Below, in pieces: positions 12,638 through 15,486 of a stretch of 15,486 bases of DNA; position 1 is the stretch's first letter, and each line of letters begins with the position of its first letter. This DNA comes from an uncultured Clostridia bacterium (lineage in GTDB: Bacteria; Bacillota; Clostridia; Oscillospirales; Acutalibacteraceae). The DNA is taken from NCBI GenBank assembly GCA_937901145.1, contig CALCHE010000169.1, positions 1 through 15,486 on the forward strand, written 5' to 3'. Made by a program: the position numbers and the translations under genes. Under the pieces are notes generated by a model that worked only from the letters and a program-made list of their open reading frames with translations, was not told the DNA's origin and ran no database searches.

Positions 12638-15394
12638 ATGGGCTTATTAAAGAAGCTTTTCGGTGACTATTCATCGAAGGAAATAAAAAGAATACGACCC
12701 TTAGTTGACAAAGTACTCTCCTACGACGAAGAGTACAGTAAGCTTACCGACAGTCAGCTTAAGGCTAAAACTCCCGAATTCAAAGAAAGACTTGCTAACG
12801 GCGAAACTCTGGACGATATTCTTCCCGAAGCATTCGCCGCCTGCCGTGAAGCCGCATGGCGTGTACTCGGTATGAAGCACTTCCCCGTTCAGATCATGGG
12901 CGGTATCGTTCTTCATCAGGGCAGAATCGCTGAAATGAAAACAGGTGAAGGTAAAACCCTCGTGGCTACTCTCCCCGCCTACCTTAACGGTCTTACGGGC
13001 GAAGGTGTACACATCGTTACCGTCAACGACTATCTTGCCCGCCGAGACAGTGAATGGATGGGTAAGGTTTACCGCTTTATGGGACTTAGTGTAGGTCTTA
13101 TCGTAAACGGACTCGAAACCGACGAAAGAAGAGCAGCTTATGCCGCTGACATTACCTACGGCACAAACAACGAAATGGGATTCGACTATCTCCGTGACAA
13201 TATGGCTCAGTACAAGGAAGAAAAGGTCCAGAGAGGCCACGGCTTCGTTATCGTGGACGAGGTTGACTCCATACTCATCGACGAAGCAAGAACCCCCCTT
13301 ATTATTTCAGGTATGGGCGGCAAATCAAGCGAGCTTTATTCCGTAGCTAATACCTTCGTAAGAAGTCTCAGATGCTACAAGGTCGCTGAAACCGATTCCA
13401 AAGCTGACATCGAAGACATCGCCAGAGAGGTCGGTGCTGACTACATTGTAGACGAAAAAAGTAAGCATGTTTCTCTCACCAAGGCAGGTATACAGAAGGC
13501 TGAAAAATTCTTCGGCATCGAAAACCTCAGCGATCCCGACAACCTCACTCTTTCCCACCACCTTAACATCGCTATCAGAGCTCACGGTGTTATGACCAGA
13601 GACATCGACTACGTGGTAAAGGACGGACAGGTGCTCATCGTCGATGAATTCACCGGCCGTATTATGATCGGCAGACGCTACAGCGACGGTCTCCATCAGG
13701 CTATCGAAGCCAAAGAAAACGTTAAAATCGCCAGAGAAAATAAAACTCTCGCTACCATTACCTTCCAGAACTACTTCCGTCTTTACAAAAAGCTTTCCGG
13801 TATGACCGGTACTGCTATGACTGAGGTAGAGGAATTCAGAGAAATCTACTCTCTTGACGCTGTGGAAATTCCCACAAACAAGCCTCTGCTCAGAAAGGAT
13901 AATACCGACGTTATCTATCAGACAGAGCAGTTTAAATTCAATGCTATAATCGAACAGATTTTACAGTGCCACGAAAAGGGACAGCCTGTCCTCGTAGGTA
14001 CGGTTTCCATCGAAAAGAGCGAAAAGCTTTCCTCTGCTCTTAAAAAGAGAGGCATCAAGCATAACGTTCTCAACGCCAAGCATCACGACAAGGAAGCTGA
14101 AATCGTAGCACAGGCAGGTAAATTAGGTGCAGTTACCATCGCTACCAATATGGCTGGTCGAGGCACTGACATTATGCTCGGTGGTAATGCTGAATATCTG
14201 GCAAAGAGTGAAATGAGAAAGCTCGAATATCCCGAAGAGCTCATTTCTGAAGCCACAGGCTTCGGCGACACCGATAACGAGGACATCATCGAGGCAAGAG
14301 AAAAATTCAAAGAGCTCGAAGCAAAATACAAAGCAGAAATTGCAGATGAGGCTGAGCAGGTAAGACAGGCAGGCGGTCTCTACATTATCGGTACCGAAAG
14401 ACACGAATCCCGCCGTATTGACAATCAGCTCAGAGGACGCTCAGGACGTCAGGGCGACCCCGGTGAAAGCCGTTTCTACCTTTCTATGCAGGATGACCTT
14501 CTCCGTCTCTTCGGTGGCGACAGAATGATGGCCATTATGAACTCTATGCCCGTAGACAACGACCTTCCCATCGAGGCAGGTATGCTTTCAAAGCAGGTAG
14601 AATCTGCACAGAGAAAGGTCGAGGGTAACAACTTCGCTACCCGCCGTCATGTTCTCTCCTACGATGACGTTATGAATAAGCAGAGAGAAATCATCTACGG
14701 TCAGAGAGACAAGGTTCTCAACGGTGAGGATATGAAGCCTGTTATCACAAAGATGATCGACGACTCCATCGGTGACACAGTAGAATTCTGCTGCCCCTCC
14801 AACATACCCTCAAGTGAATGGAACTTCGCCACACTGCGCGACAAATATCTCGGCTGGCTTACTACTGAAAATGATTTCAAAGAGGACAAAAAATATAAAG
14901 CAGACGAAATCTTCGAGCTTCTCACCGAAAGAGCACATCAGCTCCATAAGAGCCGTGAGGTAATCTACGGTGAGGAAATGATGCGCGAAATCGAAAGAAG
15001 CGAGCTTCTTCACAATGTAGACCTTCAGTGGATGGATTACATCGATGCTATGGATGAACTCAAAAGAAGCGTAGGACTCCTCGCTTACGGTCAGAAGGAC
15101 CCCATCATCGCTTTCAGAGAGTACAGCTACGATATGTTCGAGGAAATGACAAGTGCTATCCGCGACAACACAGTTAAATGTGTTCTTATCAAACGCTTCG
15201 CTGTGGAAGAAGAGGTTACCCGTGAAAAGGTAGCAAAGGTCACCGTAGCTACAGGCTCAGGTGACGGCAGTGAAAAGGGCAGAACAGTCAGAAATGACGG
15301 TAAAAAGGTCGGTGTTAACGATCCCTGTCCCTGCGGAAGCGGTAAGAAATATAAAAAGTGCTGTGGCAGACCCGGAGCAGAGAAGAAATTCTGA
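12638..15394 (+). CDS. secA: Protein translocase subunit SecA
   Basis: SecA is the ATPase motor that pushes preproteins through SecYEG at the cytoplasmic membrane. The ATG at 12638 ([10 protein letters not shown]) is preceded by AGAGGTGAT; an in-frame ATG at 12599 lacks a site and the extra residues do not match the family. The product has 918 residues, slightly longer than Bacillus SecA. Visible landmarks are Walker A MKTGEGKT (100-107), the [13 protein letters not shown] helicase motif starting at D207, the GMTGTA motif, the [13 protein letters not shown] and [13 protein letters not shown] helicase motifs, and the C-terminal zinc finger [13 protein letters not shown] with C897, C899, C908 and C909 that binds SecB or phospholipid. 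The gene is intact, has its own promoter and is divergent from the lipase-like operon. One or more exported proteins in this window would be its clients. Confidence 0.98.
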   Translation: MGLLKKLFGDYSSKEIKRIRPLVDKVLSYDEEYSKLTDSQLKAKTPEFKERLANGETLDDILPEAFAACREAAWRVLGMKHFPVQIMGGIVLHQGRIAEMKTGEGKTLVATLPAYLNGLTGEGVHIVTVNDYLARRDSEWMGKVYRFMGLSVGLIVNGLETDERRAAYAADITYGTNNEMGFDYLRDNMAQYKEEKVQRGHGFVIVDEVDSILIDEARTPLIISGMGGKSSELYSVANTFVRSLRCYKVAETDSKADIEDIAREVGADYIVDEKSKHVSLTKAGIQKAEKFFGIENLSDPDNLTLSHHLNIAIRAHGVMTRDIDYVVKDGQVLIVDEFTGRIMIGRRYSDGLHQAIEAKENVKIARENKTLATITFQNYFRLYKKLSGMTGTAMTEVEEFREIYSLDAVEIPTNKPLLRKDNTDVIYQTEQFKFNAIIEQILQCHEKGQPVLVGTVSIEKSEKLSSALKKRGIKHNVLNAKHHDKEAEIVAQAGKLGAVTIATNMAGRGTDIMLGGNAEYLAKSEMRKLEYPEELISEATGFGDTDNEDIIEAREKFKELEAKYKAEIADEAEQVRQAGGLYIIGTERHESRRIDNQLRGRSGRQGDPGESRFYLSMQDDLLRLFGGDRMMAIMNSMPVDNDLPIEAGMLSKQVESAQRKVEGNNFATRRHVLSYDDVMNKQREIIYGQRDKVLNGEDMKPVITKMIDDSIGDTVEFCCPSNIPSSEWNFATLRDKYLGWLTTENDFKEDKKYKADEIFELLTERAHQLHKSREVIYGEEMMREIERSELLHNVDLQWMDYIDAMDELKRSVGLLAYGQKDPIIAFREYSYDMFEEMTSAIRDNTVKCVLIKRFAVEEEVTREKVAKVTVATGSGDGSEKGRTVRNDGKKVGVNDPCPCGSGKKYKKCCGRPGAEKKF

Positions 15395-15405
15395 TAAAAG
15401 AGTAT

Positions 15406-15432
15406 AGGTGCAGATTGCTTAAATCTGCACCT
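15406..15432. other. Perfect 11-bp stem-loop after secA
   Basis: AGGTGCAGATT (15406-15416) and AATCTGCACCT (15422-15432) form a perfect stem with a 5-base loop, 11 bases after the secA stop. No T-run follows. It may protect the 3' end of the mRNA or help the terminator downstream. Confidence 0.7.
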
Positions 15433-15442
15433 CAGACTGATG

Positions 15443-15480
15443 ACAAAGTTCATTCCCAAAGGAGTGAGCTTTGTTTTTTT
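15443..15480 (+). terminator. Intrinsic terminator of secA
   Basis: Bases 15443-15456 pair with 15461-15474 over a CAAA loop: a 14-bp stem with two G-U pairs (ACAAAG... with ...CTTTGT). TTTTTTT follows. secA therefore ends its transcript here. Confidence 0.85.
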
Positions 15481-15486
15481 CTGTAC

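Noticed and set aside
12701..13696. Long minus-strand open frames opposite secA
   Set aside because: secA is an unambiguous full-length gene on the plus strand; the antisense frames are by-products of its codon bias.

Overview
The window looks like chromosomal DNA of an endospore-forming Bacillota, most likely a gut-type Clostridia (Oscillospiraceae/Ruminococcaceae-like). The evidence is a clear SpoIIID homologue with a sigma-E-type promoter, Gram-positive Shine-Dalgarno sites, sigma-A promoters of TTGACA/TATAAT type with 17-bp spacers, and clostridial-style SecA, PgcA and DUF1846 proteins. The lineage is inferred from protein resemblance only; no rRNA or marker search was possible.

Layout. 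1-660: palindromes and GGGGACGGTTC-type repeats flank an A+T-rich orphan gene (minus). 675-1793: a PhoA-type alkaline phosphatase (minus), divergent from an operon of an MFS transporter and a TVP38/VTT membrane protein (1958-3850, plus). A bidirectional terminator separates this operon from the convergent minus-strand operon DUF1846 protein -> phosphoglucomutase (7034-3897). 7214-8655: a plus-strand operon of a cysteine-rich protein and an alpha/beta hydrolase. 8679-8948: spoIIID (minus).

9151-10427: an A+T-rich two-gene cassette on the plus strand, encoding a secreted metzincin-type metalloprotease and a membrane-anchored or secreted partner. It lies between two copies of the spoIIID promoter/RBS sequence, as if inserted upstream of spoIIID. 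10526-12442: a minus-strand operon of a secreted lipase-like alpha/beta hydrolase, with Cys where the nucleophile Ser is expected, and a small two-helix membrane protein. It is divergent from secA (12638-15394, plus), which ends in a strong intrinsic terminator. Two 21-bp direct repeats lie between the divergent lipase and secA promoters.

The core genes (secA, pgcA, spoIIID, DUF1846) are ordinary housekeeping or sporulation genes. The most unusual parts are the cassette bracketed by duplicated sigma-E promoters with its possible protease/inhibitor pair, the repeat-flanked orphan gene whose C-terminus is encoded by the repeats, and the Cys-nucleophile lipase-like protein. No tRNA, rRNA, CRISPR array, transposase or integrase was seen, and no stretch over 300 bases lacks a gene.
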